64,000 nucleotides of DNA from Methylophilaceae bacterium (GTDB lineage Bacteria > Pseudomonadota > Gammaproteobacteria > Burkholderiales > Methylophilaceae): NCBI GenBank assembly GCA_905339275.1, contig CAJPFK010000004.1, positions 310,001 to 374,000 on the forward strand, given 5' to 3'. The translations under genes were made by a program, and so were the position numbers. Of the stretch, positions 31,417 through 41,677 are shown piece by piece (positions within the stretch are counted from its first letter, which is position 1; every line of letters begins with the position of its first letter). The notes beneath the pieces are model-generated. The model did not search any database. It had not been told where the DNA came from and saw only the letters and a program-made list of their open reading frames with translations.

Positions 31417-31698
31417 TCAGGCTGGCTGATCGAGCATGCTGGCGATTGTACGTTCGTATTCCGGGAAATAGCGCGCGATCACTGAAAGGTCGAAGCTGCG
31501 CAGAATGCTGGTGTTGGGTTCGCGCTCAAGCAGGAATTCGAACGACTTGCTGACCAGCGTTTCAGTGTCATTGTTCCTGCCGTTGAATTTCTCGGCATAT
31601 TCTGGGCGTACCGTGACGATGTGCGTCGTCAGGCTGCTGCCCTGAACCCGGACCTCGAAACTGCTGGCATCAAGACGCTTGATGACGATGGTTTGCAT
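31417..31698 (-). CDS. Conserved hypothetical protein, 93 residues
   Basis: I do not recognise a named family. The protein is small and soluble, with a strand-rich first half (TIVIKRLDASSFEVRVQG) and a helix-rich second half (LVSKSFEFLLEREPN, then VIARYFPEYERTIASML). It has no signal peptide, membrane helix or cysteine. The regular codon use and balanced composition suggest a real gene. Its neighbours (xthA, ampG) give no hint of function. Confidence 0.6.
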   Translation of the reverse strand: MQTIVIKRLDASSFEVRVQGSSLTTHIVTVRPEYAEKFNGRNNDTETLVSKSFEFLLEREPNTSILRSFDLSVIARYFPEYERTIASMLDQPA

Positions 31699-32023
31699 GT
31701 TTCCGTCCTGCTGATTTTGATGTGTGTAAATTTACCCCAGTAAGAAGGATTTAACTACACATTTTCAATGTCGCTGCCTGCACACCTTAACGGTTCTCCT
31801 GTTTTGTGCGAATGTGGCACTTGTATTGTTGCCTTCCGCGTTAGGGCAGGTTTTTTCCGGGGGTATCCGTTTTTCCAAGCCGTTTTCGTCATTTGCCTGC
31901 AGGCGGCGCCAGGGGAGCAGAAATCGCATCATGTAGTTTCCGTTAATTTTCTTTAGTCGAATTGTGCGGTCATCACTTACACTTACGCATCTTCAAGCCA
32001 GCCGATATTCAACCCCATAGCGT
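31699..32023. other. Intergenic region before ampG
   Basis: This 325-base stretch separates the divergent small hypothetical gene and ampG. It should hold both promoters. A weak pair for ampG is TTGTGC (31962-31967) and TACGCA (31984-31989). A 62-codon open frame (31768-31956) has no recognisable product and looks random. Confidence 0.4.
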
Positions 32024-33256
32024 ATGAATGCCTATCTCGAAATTTTCCGCAGCCGCCGGGTTGCCGTGGTCTTTCTGCTCGGTTTCTCATCCGGTTTGCC
32101 GTTGGCCCTGACCAGCGGCACATTGCAGGCATGGATGACGGTTTCCGGCGTCGATCTGGCGACGATCGGGATTTTTACCCTGGTCGGCATTCCCTATACC
32201 TGGAAATTTCTCTGGGCGCCGTTCATGGACCGTTACGTGCCGCCGTTTCTGGGCCGCCGCCGTGGCTGGATCGTGGCGATGCAGGTGCTGCTGGGCGCCG
32301 GCATCGCCGTCATGGGGTCGCTGAATCCGACGACCATGCCCTGGGCGCTTGCGGCGCTGGCCTTGATGGTGGCTTTTATTTCGGCCTCGCAGGATGTGGT
32401 GTTCGATGCTTATCGCGCCGATGTGTTGCGGCCTGTCGAGCGTGGTATCGGCGCTGCGGTTTCGGTGCTGGGTTACCGCCTGGCGATGCTGGTGTCCGGT
32501 GCGCTGGCCCTGATTCTTTCCGACCAGATCGGCTGGCAGAATACCTATTGGCTGATGGCGGCCTTGATGATTGCCGCGATTGGCGCAACCCTGTTCGGCC
32601 CGGAGCCCGAGGTGGAAGTGAAGCCGCCGAAGACGCTGACGGAAGCGGTCATTGAACCGCTGCGCGAATTCTTTGCCAGAAACGGCGCATGGGGATTGTT
32701 GCTGCTCATTGTGCTCTACAAGCTGGGCGATGCTTTCGCCGGTTCCCTGACGACGGCTTTCCTGATTCGCGGGGTCGAATTCACGCCGACCGAGGTCGGC
32801 GCGATCAACAAAGGCATGGGACTTGCGGCAACGCTGGTCGGTGTCGTGTTCGGCGGAATGCTGATGGCCCGGCTCGGCCTGTTCAGGTCCCTGCTGGCAT
32901 TCGGCATCCTGCAGGCAATATCGAACCTGACTTTCATGTGGCTGGCCTCGGTCGGCAAGGATTACGGCATCATGATACTGGCGGTCGGTTTCGAGAATCT
33001 CTCGGGTGGCATGGGTACTGCTGCGTTTGTCGCATTGCTGATGGCGATGTGCGACAAACGCTTCACCGCCAGCCAGTTCGCCCTGCTTTCGGCGCTGGCC
33101 GCCGTCGGCCGAGTCTATGTCGGCCCGGCTTCCGGTTACATGGTGGAAGCCATCGGCTGGACCACGTTCTTTGGCTTTACTTTCCTCGTTGCGCTGCCCG
33201 GCCTGTTCCTGCTGTTCGCCATGCGCCGCAGTATCGAGTCCATGGACCGTGCTTGA
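32024..33256 (+). CDS. ampG: AmpG-family muropeptide permease
   Basis: AmpG imports anhydro-muropeptides from the periplasm for recycling. The 410 residues form about twelve helices of the major facilitator type. Family features include GFSSGLPLALTSGTLQAWMT at the start, KFLWAPFMDRYVPPFLGRRRGWI and SASQDVVFDAYRADVL. Mpl, encoded at 4.8 kb, acts later in the same pathway. A TauE/SafE-type membrane protein overlaps its end by eight bases. Confidence 0.93.
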   Translation: MNAYLEIFRSRRVAVVFLLGFSSGLPLALTSGTLQAWMTVSGVDLATIGIFTLVGIPYTWKFLWAPFMDRYVPPFLGRRRGWIVAMQVLLGAGIAVMGSLNPTTMPWALAALALMVAFISASQDVVFDAYRADVLRPVERGIGAAVSVLGYRLAMLVSGALALILSDQIGWQNTYWLMAALMIAAIGATLFGPEPEVEVKPPKTLTEAVIEPLREFFARNGAWGLLLLIVLYKLGDAFAGSLTTAFLIRGVEFTPTEVGAINKGMGLAATLVGVVFGGMLMARLGLFRSLLAFGILQAISNLTFMWLASVGKDYGIMILAVGFENLSGGMGTAAFVALLMAMCDKRFTASQFALLSALAAVGRVYVGPASGYMVEAIGWTTFFGFTFLVALPGLFLLFAMRRSIESMDRA

Positions 33257-33911
33257 GTTCTCGCTGATAGCCGCTTTTCTGGTGGGATTGCTCGGTGGCG
33301 GCCATTGCATCGGCATGTGCGGCGGTATCGTGGGTGCCGTCACCATGACGCTGCCTGGGGATAGGCCGAAATTTCCATTTCTGATCGGCTATAACATCGG
33401 CCGTATCGGCAGTTACACGCTGGCTGGCGTCATGGCTGGCGCTGTTGGCGCTTCCGGCTTTTTTCTCGAACATGTGTTGCCGGTCGAGAAAGTCCTGTAC
33501 GGGCTCGCCAGCCTGATGCTGGTGTTGCTGGGGCTCTACCTGGCCGGTATCTGGCGTGTGCTGACCGTGCTTGAAGTATTGGGCGGCAAGTTATGGCAGC
33601 GCCTGCAACCGCTATCCAGAAGCTTGCTGCCGGTGAAGTCGGTTCCGCAATCCCTTCTGCTCGGCGCAGTTTGGGGATGGCTGCCCTGCGGGCTGGTCTA
33701 CAGTGTGCTGGTTGCTGCGATTGCCACAGCCAGCCCCATGCAGGGCGGCCTGCTTATGCTGGCATTCGGCCTGGGTACGTTACCGACCTTGCTGGCAATG
33801 GGTATGGCGGCTGTACGATTGAAAGTCCTGCTGCAGAATTCCTGGTTCAGGCGCCTGAGCGGTCTGCTGATAGCCGGCTTTGGCGTGGCGGGCTTGCTCA
33901 GCCTGTTATGA
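33249..33911 (+). CDS. TauE/SafE (UreH-like) membrane protein
   Basis: This 220-residue inner-membrane protein belongs to the sulfite exporter TauE/SafE or UreH-like transmembrane group. The signature GGGHCIGMCGG lies at residues 15-25, and a second half-repeat has GAVWGWLPCGLVYSVL. The conserved Cys and His suggest metal or thiol chemistry; relatives are found near cytochrome oxidase and urease assembly genes. The GTG start at 33249 overlaps the ampG stop. The longer open frame from 33117 is inside ampG. The actual substrate is not known. Confidence 0.75.
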   Translation: MLEFSLIAAFLVGLLGGGHCIGMCGGIVGAVTMTLPGDRPKFPFLIGYNIGRIGSYTLAGVMAGAVGASGFFLEHVLPVEKVLYGLASLMLVLLGLYLAGIWRVLTVLEVLGGKLWQRLQPLSRSLLPVKSVPQSLLLGAVWGWLPCGLVYSVLVAAIATASPMQGGLLMLAFGLGTLPTLLAMGMAAVRLKVLLQNSWFRRLSGLLIAGFGVAGLLSLL

Positions 33912-33923
33912 ACGAAGGCGTGC

Positions 33924-34538
33924 TTATTTCTTTTCCAGCCGATACATCGCCAGGCTGCCCAGCAGGTTGGGCATGAAATGGATACGTTCGCCGCTGGTCA
34001 GTACCAGCCGTTCCTTGATGTGAATATTGTGGCTGGCGCAGAATTTATCGAAATCGTTGATCGTGCAAAGGTGCACGTTCGGCGTGTCGTACCATTGGTA
34101 GGGCAGTTCCTCGGAGACCGGCATCCGTCCGTTCAGGAACTGCAAACGGTTGCGCCAGTAGCCGAAATTCGGGAAAGTGACAATGGCTTCGCGCCCGACC
34201 CTCAGCATTTCCTGCACGATGTGTTCGGTGTTGTGCATGGCCTGCAGGGTTTGCGACAGAATCACAACATCGAAGGACTGAGCCTCGAAGCCGGACAAGC
34301 CGGCCTCCAGGTCCATCTGGATGACGTTGATGCCGTTGCTCATGCAGCTCAGCCAGTTGGTATCGTCTTTTTCCACGCCGTAGCCGCGCACTTCCATCGA
34401 TCCTCGCAGGAAATGCAGTAATTCGCCGTCGCCGCAACCGAGGTCCAGCGCCTTGCATCCGAACTTGAGCCAGTTTGCGATAATCGCAAAATCTTGCCTG
34501 AATTCTGCAATATTGTCTAAATTTTGTATAGCGTTCAT
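33924..34538 (-). CDS. metW: Methionine biosynthesis protein MetW
   Basis: MetW is a small SAM-methyltransferase-fold protein that works with MetX in the acyl-homoserine step of methionine synthesis. The 204 residues show the glycine-rich motif [15 protein letters not shown], followed by [10 protein letters not shown] and [12 protein letters not shown]. Its start overlaps the metX stop by four bases (ATGA), the standard metXW arrangement in betaproteobacteria. It converges with the TauE/SafE gene. Confidence 0.94.
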   Translation of the reverse strand: MNAIQNLDNIAEFRQDFAIIANWLKFGCKALDLGCGDGELLHFLRGSMEVRGYGVEKDDTNWLSCMSNGINVIQMDLEAGLSGFEAQSFDVVILSQTLQAMHNTEHIVQEMLRVGREAIVTFPNFGYWRNRLQFLNGRMPVSEELPYQWYDTPNVHLCTINDFDKFCASHNIHIKERLVLTSGERIHFMPNLLGSLAMYRLEKK

Positions 34539-35674
34539 CGTGCGCTCCCTGTATCTATGCGCTGCAGGTACGCGCGCATGATGTCGTGATAATGCGGGTC
34601 CGGCATGAGGAAGGCATCATGGCCGTGGGCGGCCGTGACTTCTGCGTAACTTACGGAAAGCTCGTTATCCAACAGCGCTTTTACGATTTCGCGTGAACGT
34701 GCCGGGGAAAAGCGCCAGTCACTGGTGAACGAGACGACAAGAAATTCGGCTTTCGCGTTGACCAGTGCCGCGGAAAGATCGCCGCCATATTCAAGCGCGG
34801 GGTCGAAATAATCCAGCGCGCGGGTCATGCGCAAATAGGTGTTGGCATCGAACTCGCCGGCGAACTTGTCGCCTTGATAGCGCAGGTAGGATTCCATCTC
34901 AAACTCTACGCCAAAACCGTATTTAATCTCCCCATCCCGTAATTTGCGGCCGAATTTCGCGCCCATGGCGTCGTCGGAGAGATAGGTGATGTGGCCCAGC
35001 ATGCGGGCAATGCGCAACCCCCGCCGGGGCACGACACCATGTGCGTAATAATGGCCGTCGTGGAATTCGGGGTCGGTCATGATGGCCTGGCGCGCAACTT
35101 CGTTGAATGCCATGTTCTGTGCCGTGAGGTTGGGCGCAGAGGCAATCACCAATGCGTGGCGGACCCGGTCGGGATAGCTCAACGTCCATTGCAATGCCTG
35201 CATGCCGCCCAGGCTGCCGCCCATGACGGCGGCAAGTTGCCGAATGCCCAGATAGTCGGCCAGCCTGGCCTGGGAGGCGACCCAATCCTCCACCGTGACC
35301 ACGGGAAAATCCGCGCCCCAGGGTTTGCCGGTGGAAGGGTTGATGCTGGAAGGCCCGCTGCTGCCATGACAGCCACCCAGGTTGTTGAGGCCGATGACAA
35401 AGAAGCGGTTGGTATCCAGCGGCCGGCCCGGGCCAATCAGGTTGTCCCACCAGCCGGGATATTTGTCGGTTTCGCTATATTTCCCGGCGACATGATGGTT
35501 ACCGGAAAGCGCGTGACAGATCATCACGGCATTGGATTTATCTGCATTGAGCGTGCCATAGGTTTCGTATACCAAGTCGAACGCTGGCAGCACCTCGCCG
35601 CTTTTGAGCGTCAAGGGTTCCGGGAAATGAGCGGTTTGCGGCGCAACAATACCAACAGATGAATTTTCTTGCAT
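34535..35674 (-). CDS. metX: Homoserine O-acyltransferase MetX
   Basis: MetX acylates homoserine, the first committed step to methionine. It is an alpha/beta hydrolase of 379 residues. The nucleophile is S154 in [12 protein letters not shown]; the acid and base are expected at SDWRFSP and HGHDAFL. MetX proteins of betaproteobacteria have been shown to use succinyl-CoA more often than acetyl-CoA, so the acyl donor cannot be fixed by homology alone. Only 21 bases separate its start from the divergent carbonic-anhydrase-like gene, so its promoter must lie inside that gene. Confidence 0.95.
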   Translation of the reverse strand: MQENSSVGIVAPQTAHFPEPLTLKSGEVLPAFDLVYETYGTLNADKSNAVMICHALSGNHHVAGKYSETDKYPGWWDNLIGPGRPLDTNRFFVIGLNNLGGCHGSSGPSSINPSTGKPWGADFPVVTVEDWVASQARLADYLGIRQLAAVMGGSLGGMQALQWTLSYPDRVRHALVIASAPNLTAQNMAFNEVARQAIMTDPEFHDGHYYAHGVVPRRGLRIARMLGHITYLSDDAMGAKFGRKLRDGEIKYGFGVEFEMESYLRYQGDKFAGEFDANTYLRMTRALDYFDPALEYGGDLSAALVNAKAEFLVVSFTSDWRFSPARSREIVKALLDNELSVSYAEVTAAHGHDAFLMPDPHYHDIMRAYLQRIDTGSAR

Positions 35675-35695
35675 GGCGCGATTATACTACGCCTT

Positions 35696-36253
35696 ATGTC
35701 AGCGAATCTCTCACCGTATCAGGGCATATATCCGGAATCGGGCGATGCCGTTTACATCCATGCCAGTGCTACCGTGATCGGCGACGTCACGCTCGCCGAT
35801 CATGTTTCCGTCTGGCCGGGCGTCATCATACGCGGCGATGTCAATCATATCCGCATCGGCGCAGGCAGCAATATCCAGGACCTTTCCCTGTTGCACGTCA
35901 GTCATAAGTCGAGCTGGGATCCTGCCGGCTCGCCGCTGATTATCGGCGATCATGTCACCATCGGCCATAAGGTGATTCTGCATGGCTGCACGATCGAGGA
36001 TGAGTGCCTGATCGGCATGGGCAGTATCGTCATGGACAAGGTCATCGTGCAAAAGCATGTATTGCTGGGAGCAGGCAGCCTGGTGCCGGAAGGCAAGGTG
36101 CTGGAAAGCGGTTATCTGTATTTGGGCAGTCCTGCCAGAAAAGTCAGGGCGCTGACGGAAAAGGAAATTGCCCATTTCATGTATTCGGCGCATCACTATG
36201 TCAGGCTGAAAAATCACTATCTGGATTCGACAAATAGTGATGGCGGCATATAG
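35696..36253 (+). CDS. Gamma-carbonic anhydrase-like hexapeptide-repeat protein
   Basis: This 185-residue left-handed beta-helix protein is of the YrdA/gamma-carbonic anhydrase group. The hexapeptide repeats run from about residue 25 to 135. Three histidines in HVSHKSSW, HVTIGHK and ILHGC are in the places of the zinc ligands. Members are trimers; many have no proven activity. The start at the ATG at 35696 gives the usual N-terminus. A further upstream ATG at 35669 overlaps metX and is unlikely. Confidence 0.88.
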   Translation: MSANLSPYQGIYPESGDAVYIHASATVIGDVTLADHVSVWPGVIIRGDVNHIRIGAGSNIQDLSLLHVSHKSSWDPAGSPLIIGDHVTIGHKVILHGCTIEDECLIGMGSIVMDKVIVQKHVLLGAGSLVPEGKVLESGYLYLGSPARKVRALTEKEIAHFMYSAHHYVRLKNHYLDSTNSDGGI

Positions 36254-36437
36254 AATCAGACTCATGAACGCTATTTATCCCTCTCTCAAGTCCGGAACCG
36301 GCAAACGACTGTGGCTCTGGCATATGCCCATGACCGCTGCTTTTTTCGTTCAGTAATTTCTTCTGGCAGGCGCGGGTCTTGATCTCGAGCTTGCTTCCCT
36401 GATTAAGGCCCCTTGATTTTTATAGGCTCTTAATCAA

Positions 36438-37361
36438 ATGAATCGTTTTTCAATGAAGGATTTTCTCTCGCATCATCCGTTGATGGGCATTGTATTTGCG
36501 TTAATTTCCGCTATCGGGTTTTCCGCCAAAGCCATTTTTGTCAAACTGGCCTATGGGTATGCGGTCGATGCGGTGACCCTGCTGGCGTTGCGCATGGCAT
36601 TTTCCGTACCGTTTTTTCTTGTTGCCGCCGTGTGGGTCGGCAGGAACCAGTCAACCCGGATAATGACGGCCAGGGACTGGTTTTCCGTCGCAGTCCTCGG
36701 TTTTATTGGCTATTACTTGGCCAGCTTCCTGGATTTTCTTGGATTGCAGTATATCGGCGCGGGCCTGGAGCGATTGATCCTGTTTCTGTATCCAACCATG
36801 GTTGTCCTGATTTCAACGCTTGTGTTTCGCAAAAAAGTGGACAACAGGACAATCCTTGCCCTGCTTATCAGCTACGCGGGTATTGCGCTGGTATTTCTGC
36901 ATGATGTCGGGGTGGAACAGGATGGGATGCTGCTCGGATCAATACTGGTTTTTTCCAGCGCCCTGGCCTATGCTATTTACCTGGTTGGGGCCGGGCATAC
37001 TATTGCCCGCATTGGCGCTACGCGGTTTACTGCCTATGCGATGACGGTCGCCTGTGCGGCAGCCCTGCTGCAGTTTGTTTTCACCCATCCACTCTCCGGA
37101 CTTGAGCAGCCTGCCGGGCTTTATGGGCTCTGCATTGCCATGGCGATTTTTTCTACGGTGCTTCCTGCATTTGCGCTGGGCGCAGCCATGCGGCGTATCG
37201 GCTCCACGCGCACTTCGATGATAGGCGCCATCGGCCCTGTCGCAACCATCTGTCTTGCCTACATGTTTTTAGGGGAGCTGCTGTCTGCAATCCAGCTTGC
37301 GGGTTCGGCGCTTGTACTGATGGGTGTTCTGATGATCAGCCTGAAAAAGCAGGCAGGCTGA
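36438..37361 (+). CDS. DMT-superfamily (EamA) transporter
   Basis: The 307 residues form ten hydrophobic helices in two EamA halves. The first begins at GIVFALISAIGFSAKAIFVKLAY, and the second ends with GPVATICLAYMFLGELLSAIQLAGSALVLMGV. Members export amino acids, metabolites or drugs; the substrate is unknown. It ends two bases before the convergent prmC. The 184-base gap upstream holds a 30-codon frame (36264-36356) without a recognisable product. Confidence 0.88.
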   Translation: MNRFSMKDFLSHHPLMGIVFALISAIGFSAKAIFVKLAYGYAVDAVTLLALRMAFSVPFFLVAAVWVGRNQSTRIMTARDWFSVAVLGFIGYYLASFLDFLGLQYIGAGLERLILFLYPTMVVLISTLVFRKKVDNRTILALLISYAGIALVFLHDVGVEQDGMLLGSILVFSSALAYAIYLVGAGHTIARIGATRFTAYAMTVACAAALLQFVFTHPLSGLEQPAGLYGLCIAMAIFSTVLPAFALGAAMRRIGSTRTSMIGAIGPVATICLAYMFLGELLSAIQLAGSALVLMGVLMISLKKQAG

Positions 37362-37362
37362 A

Positions 37363-38217
37363 TTACTGGCGGTTAAACTGCCCGAAGGTCACACGCGGAA
37401 TCTGCGCCAGGTCTTTCGTGTGGCCGATCTCAAGGAAGTGATGTTGCCGCATCAGGCCTGCCACCCGTTCGGCCTGGTCGTAGCCATGCTCCAGCAGCAG
37501 CCAGCCGTTTTGGTTGAGGTGTTGTGGCGTAGCCGCGATGATATGCCAGATATCGTCCAGCCCGTCATCGCCGGATACCAGAGCGCTGAGCGGTTCGAAG
37601 CGCAAATCGCCCCGGGTGAGATGAATGTCTCCTGCCGCGATGTAAGGCGGGTTGCTCACGATGATGTCGAATATTTGTCCGGCGACGCCCGAGAACCAGT
37701 TGCTTTGCAGGAACCGTACATTGCTGATGCCAAGCCGGGCGGCATTATCGATCGCAACCTGAAGCGCGGTTTCTGAAAAGTCGACTGCCAGCACCTCGGC
37801 ATGCGGTCGCCGGGAGGCAATCGCCAGCGCGATAGCGCCGGTGCCGGTGCCCAGATCCAGTACCTTGCATGGCGCATTTTGCGGGATGCGCTGAAGTGCG
37901 GCTTCGACCAGCGTTTCCGTATCCGGTCTCGGGATCAGCGTGTTTGCGGTCACCCCCAGATCAAGGCCGAAGAACTCCCGGCGGCCGAGGATATGCGCCA
38001 TCGGTTCGCCCGAGAGGCGGCGCGTCAGCAATGATTGAAATGCGATGCCCGCCTGGTCTTCCAGAGCATCATTTTCATGGCTTAAAAGCCATGCATGGTT
38101 GACGCCCAGTATGTCCTGCAACAGCAGCCGGGCTTCCAGCCGGGCTTCGCGGCTATTGAGTCCAAGAGTATCTTTCAGGCGTTGCTGCGCGGCATTCAAT
38201 CGCGCATGGATGCTCAT
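37363..38217 (-). CDS. prmC: Release-factor glutamine methyltransferase PrmC
   Basis: PrmC methylates the glutamine of the GGQ motif in RF1 and RF2. The 284 residues have the SAM-binding motif DLGTGTG at 121-127 and the catalytic NPPY at 189-192, which holds the glutamine amide. The N-terminal helical domain binds the release factor. Its start overlaps the prfA stop by four bases, coupling the enzyme to its substrate. Confidence 0.96.
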   Translation of the reverse strand: MSIHARLNAAQQRLKDTLGLNSREARLEARLLLQDILGVNHAWLLSHENDALEDQAGIAFQSLLTRRLSGEPMAHILGRREFFGLDLGVTANTLIPRPDTETLVEAALQRIPQNAPCKVLDLGTGTGAIALAIASRRPHAEVLAVDFSETALQVAIDNAARLGISNVRFLQSNWFSGVAGQIFDIIVSNPPYIAAGDIHLTRGDLRFEPLSALVSGDDGLDDIWHIIAATPQHLNQNGWLLLEHGYDQAERVAGLMRQHHFLEIGHTKDLAQIPRVTFGQFNRQ

Positions 38218-39293
38218 TCCTCACCAAGCGAGGCCAGCAGGTCGGTCTGGTGCTCAGCAGAAAGCGCGTCGATCAGCTCATCCATATCGCCCTCGGTAAT
38301 CGCATCGATCTTGTACAGGGTCAGGTTGATGCGATGGTCGGTAATGCGGCCCTGCGGGTAATTGTAGGTGCGGATACGCTCGCTGCGGTCGCCGGAACCG
38401 ATCAGCGATTTACGTTCGCTGGCAATCTTGGATTGCTGCTCGTTGACCTGGGCCGCCTTGATGCGGGCGGCCAGGACGCTCATGGCCTGGGCCTTGTTCT
38501 TGTGCTGGCTGCGGTCGTCCTGGCATTCAACGACGATACCCGTCGGCAGGTGCGTAATACGCACGGCAGAATCCGTTTTATTGATGTGCTGGCCGCCTGC
38601 GCCGCTGGCGCGGTAGGTGTCGATACGGATTTCAGCGGGATTGATGGTGACGTCGGAAACTTCATCGGCTTCCGGCAATACCGCGACGGTGCAGGCGGAG
38701 GTGTGGATGCGTCCCTGCGTTTCGGTGTCTGGTACCCGCTGCACGCGATGGCCGCCGGATTCGAACTTGAGTTTGGAGTAGGCGCCGTGACCGATGATCT
38801 TGGCAATGATTTCCTTGTAGCCACCGAGTTCGGATTCGTTGGCGGAGACGATCTCCACTTTCCAGCGCTGGCGTTCGGCGTAACGCGAATACATGCGGAA
38901 AAGATCGCCGGCAAACAGCGCGGATTCATCACCACCCGTGCCTGCGCGGATTTCGAGGAATATGTTGCGCTCGTCGTTGGGGTCTTTCGGCAGCAGCAGC
39001 TTTTGCAATTCCGCTTCTACCGATTCCAGCCTGGCCTTGCCGTTCTCGATCTCTTCCTGCGCAAACTCTTTCATCTCGGGGTCGGAGAGCATTTTCTGCG
39101 CTTCGGCAATATCCGCTTCACCCTGTTCAAAGGCGCGGTACTGTTCGACGATAGGCGTGATTTCCGCATGCTCCTGCGACAGCTTGCGAAAATTATCCAT
39201 GTTGGCGGTAGCATCTTCGCTACTCAGCAGGCGGTTCAATTCATCGAGACGCTCGCTCAGGGTGGCGAGCTTTTTTAACATGGAAGGCTTCAT
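38214..39293 (-). CDS. prfA: Peptide chain release factor 1
   Basis: RF1 recognises UAA and UAG and releases the finished peptide. The 359 residues contain GGQ at 233-235, the target of PrmC. The codon-recognition region (near [20 protein letters not shown]) and the C-terminal domain ([18 protein letters not shown]) are intact. RF1 is told from RF2 by the absence of the programmed frameshift and by the N-terminus MKPSMLKKL. hemA ends three bases upstream, giving hemA-prfA-prmC as in many proteobacteria. Confidence 0.97.
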   Translation of the reverse strand: MKPSMLKKLATLSERLDELNRLLSSEDATANMDNFRKLSQEHAEITPIVEQYRAFEQGEADIAEAQKMLSDPEMKEFAQEEIENGKARLESVEAELQKLLLPKDPNDERNIFLEIRAGTGGDESALFAGDLFRMYSRYAERQRWKVEIVSANESELGGYKEIIAKIIGHGAYSKLKFESGGHRVQRVPDTETQGRIHTSACTVAVLPEADEVSDVTINPAEIRIDTYRASGAGGQHINKTDSAVRITHLPTGIVVECQDDRSQHKNKAQAMSVLAARIKAAQVNEQQSKIASERKSLIGSGDRSERIRTYNYPQGRITDHRINLTLYKIDAITEGDMDELIDALSAEHQTDLLASLGEE

Positions 39294-39296
39294 TTT

Positions 39297-40553
39297 TCAG
39301 TCTTGGATCTGGTAAAGCTGACGCAGCAGCGATTCGAGCTGTTCGCGGTCGTTACCGTGGGAATTGTTGAGCGCATGGCTGGGGCCGTGCAGGAGTTTGT
39401 TGGTCAGCGCATTACTCAGGGATTCGAGGACGGCGGCCGGGTTCTCGCCGCGTGCCAGCAGCTTTTGCGCCTTGTCCAGCTCGTTGCGGCGGTATTGTTC
39501 GGCCTGGTCGCGCAGTGCACGTATGGTCGGCACGGCATCGCGGGTTTTCAGCCACTGCATGAAATTCTGCACCCGCAACTCGATGATCGCTTCCGCCTCG
39601 GCTGCCGCCTCCTGCCTGCTGCCCAGGCCTTCCTGCACAACCTGTGCAAGATCGTCCACGGTGTAGAGATAGACGTCATCGAGTTCGCCGGCTTCGGGTT
39701 CGATATCGCGCGGCACGGCGAGGTCGACCATGAAAATCGGGCGATGCTTGCGTGCCTTGATGGCGCGCTCGACCATGCCCAGGCCGACGATCGGCAACTG
39801 GCTTGCGGTGGAGGTGACGACAATATCGAATTCCGCGAGCCTGTCGGGCAGGTCGGCCAGCAGGATGGCCTGGCCGCCCATTCTCTCCGCCAGTTCATTG
39901 CCGCGTTCCAGCGTGCGATTGGCAATCGTGATGGTGGCGGGTTTCTGCGCCGCGAAGTGTTCGGCGCACAACTCGATCATTTCGCCTGCGCCGATGAACA
40001 GGATATTCAAACCCTCAAGCTTGCCGTATATGCGCTGTGCAAGACGAACCGACGCAGCCGCCATCGAGATCGAGCTGGTGCCGATATCGGTGTTGGTTCG
40101 CACCTCCTTGGCGACGGCGAAAGTGCGCTGGAACAGCTTGTGCAGCAGTGTGCCCAGCGTGCCGGCATGGTCGGCGATCTTCACTGCCTGTTTCATCTGC
40201 CCCAGTATCTGCGGTTCGCCCAGTACCATGGAGTCCAGGCCGGAGGCGACGCGGAAGGTGTGTTTTACCGCATCCTGCTGGGGCAGCATATAGGTATATG
40301 GCTGGATGTTCTGAGGGTTGAGGCGATGGTAATTCGCCAGCCATTCCAGCGCCCGTTGCGGATCGTCGGTATTGCAATACAGCTCGGTGCGGTTGCAGGT
40401 GGAAAGAATGGCCGCTTCCTTCACGCCATAACCCGCGCTGCGGGCGGTCAGCTCGCGCAAAGCCTCGCCCAGATGCTCGTTCTGGAAAGCAACATGTTCG
40501 CGGATGGAAATGGGTGCGGTGTTATGGTTCACACCGACTGTGAATAAATGCAT
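39297..40553 (-). CDS. hemA: Glutamyl-tRNA reductase HemA
   Basis: HemA reduces Glu-tRNA to glutamate-1-semialdehyde with NADPH, the first step of the C5 route to heme and cobalamin. The 418 residues begin [19 protein letters not shown]. The catalytic C53 lies in [10 protein letters not shown]. The NADPH-binding core includes [17 protein letters not shown], and the C-terminal helix bundle is the dimerisation domain. hemB is at 48.8 kb. Confidence 0.96.
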   Translation of the reverse strand: MHLFTVGVNHNTAPISIREHVAFQNEHLGEALRELTARSAGYGVKEAAILSTCNRTELYCNTDDPQRALEWLANYHRLNPQNIQPYTYMLPQQDAVKHTFRVASGLDSMVLGEPQILGQMKQAVKIADHAGTLGTLLHKLFQRTFAVAKEVRTNTDIGTSSISMAAASVRLAQRIYGKLEGLNILFIGAGEMIELCAEHFAAQKPATITIANRTLERGNELAERMGGQAILLADLPDRLAEFDIVVTSTASQLPIVGLGMVERAIKARKHRPIFMVDLAVPRDIEPEAGELDDVYLYTVDDLAQVVQEGLGSRQEAAAEAEAIIELRVQNFMQWLKTRDAVPTIRALRDQAEQYRRNELDKAQKLLARGENPAAVLESLSNALTNKLLHGPSHALNNSHGNDREQLESLLRQLYQIQD

Positions 40554-40939
40554 CCTGCAATTTTCCCGTATCGCTGATTCTTAAGCAACACAAACAATGC
40601 ATTAAGCGCCTGTTTCAATGGAAAACGACCGGGCAATGACCGTATATTGCATGCAAGGTGGGGCAGGAACCCTGCTGTCGGGGGATTGCAAACACGCGGC
40701 GGGCAACAATGTCATGCGTGCAATACACGGCCGGCCCGGAGGGTTCGAGCAGCAAAAGGCGTCCGCACTGCCGCAAGCGCTTGCTGATGGAATGACCATA
40801 CGCCGCATACGCACTTTGCATTTATCCGCTTTGCGTTCAAACGCATCTTTCGTTTTCCGCTGAAACAGGCTTTCGAATGGTTTTTGTGCACCTTTGTGGT
40901 TAAAATGCTGTTTTATTCGTTAATTCAGAATTCATCATC
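40554..40939. other. Intergenic region between hemA and rpe
   Basis: This 386-base gap lies between divergent genes. Most of it is the inverted-repeat element at 40609-40869. A possible rpe -10 element, TAAAAT, is at 40901-40906, without a clear -35. The 81-codon frame at 40618-40863 lies wholly inside the element and has no recognisable product. Confidence 0.5.
40609..40869. mobile_element. 261-bp MITE-like element with terminal inverted repeats
   Basis: The left end (40609-40627) and right end (40851-40869) are inverted repeats of 19 bp with two mismatches: CCTGTTTCA-AT-GGAAAACG against CCTGTTTCA-GC-GGAAAACG. Inside are further small palindromes, TTGCATGCAA (40647-40656) and GCGTT-CA-AACGC (40833-40844). 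No target-site duplication is clear and no transposase is coded. It could be a non-autonomous transposon or a structured RNA. Confidence 0.5.
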
Positions 40940-41638
40940 ATGGCCAAACAGTTCAGAATCGCACCAAGCATCCTTTCCGCCAACTTCGCCAAACTGGGGC
41001 AAGAAATCACCGATGTGATTACCTCCGGTGCCGATATCGTGCATTTCGACGTGATGGACAACCATTATGTTCCCAATCTCACGATAGGCCCGCTGGTCTG
41101 TGAAGCAATTCGCCCGGTAACCGATGCCATCATCGACGTGCATCTGATGGTGCAACCCGTGGATCGCATCATTCCCGATTTTGCCAAGGCAGGCGCCAAT
41201 ATCATTACTTTCCACCCGGAAGCTTCCAACCACATCGACCGCAGCCTTTCTCTGGTGCGCGACCTGGGTTGCAAGTCCGGCCTGGTATTTAATCCGGCAA
41301 CGCCGTTGAGCTATCTGGATTATGTGATGGATAAAGTCGACATGATCCTGCTGATGTCGGTAAACCCCGGCTTCGGCGGCCAGAAATTCATCCCGAGCAC
41401 GCTGGATAAACTGAGGCAGGCGCGCGCAAGAATCGATGCCTATACGGAAAAAACCGGCCGCGAAATCTGGCTGGAAGTGGATGGCGGCGTCAATGCGGCC
41501 AATATCGCCGAAGTCGCGCGTGCCGGTGCAGATACTTTCGTTGCCGGTTCCGCCGTGTTCGGCGCCGGCAAGGATACGGATCCCAATCGCTATGACTCGA
41601 TCCTGAGTTCGCTGCGTGCTGAACTGGCTAAAGTATAA
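40940..41638 (+). CDS. rpe: Ribulose-phosphate 3-epimerase
   Basis: Rpe interconverts ribulose 5-phosphate and xylulose 5-phosphate in the pentose phosphate or ribulose monophosphate routes. The 232-residue TIM barrel has [15 protein letters not shown], the metal ligands in [17 protein letters not shown] and VHLMV, and the phosphate-binding [12 protein letters not shown] and EVDGGVN segments. The trp leader follows 40 bases later; rpe next to trpE is a known proteobacterial order, although the gph gene often found between them is absent. Confidence 0.97.
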   Translation: MAKQFRIAPSILSANFAKLGQEITDVITSGADIVHFDVMDNHYVPNLTIGPLVCEAIRPVTDAIIDVHLMVQPVDRIIPDFAKAGANIITFHPEASNHIDRSLSLVRDLGCKSGLVFNPATPLSYLDYVMDKVDMILLMSVNPGFGGQKFIPSTLDKLRQARARIDAYTEKTGREIWLEVDGGVNAANIAEVARAGADTFVAGSAVFGAGKDTDPNRYDSILSSLRAELAKV

Positions 41639-41677
41639 CCCTACCCATTAAATCAACTGGCTGATATATCTCAAAGC

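Noticed and set aside
31297..31485. 62-codon plus-strand frame after xthA
   Set aside because: It overlaps the small minus-strand gene at 31417-31698, has no ribosome-binding site and no recognisable product. At most it is part of a remnant.
31768..31956. 62-codon plus-strand frame before ampG
   Set aside because: Cysteine- and phenylalanine-rich random-looking composition, no Shine-Dalgarno, no family resemblance.
36264..36356. 30-codon frame between the carbonic-anhydrase-like gene and the EamA transporter
   Set aside because: The product (with RLWLWHMPMTAAFFVQ at its end) looks like a piece of a membrane protein but is too short to support; no upstream or downstream continuation was found.
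40618..40863. 81-codon frame in the hemA-rpe gap
   Set aside because: It lies almost exactly within the inverted-repeat element, starts inside the left repeat and ends within the right one, with no recognisable domain. It is more likely part of the element than a gene.
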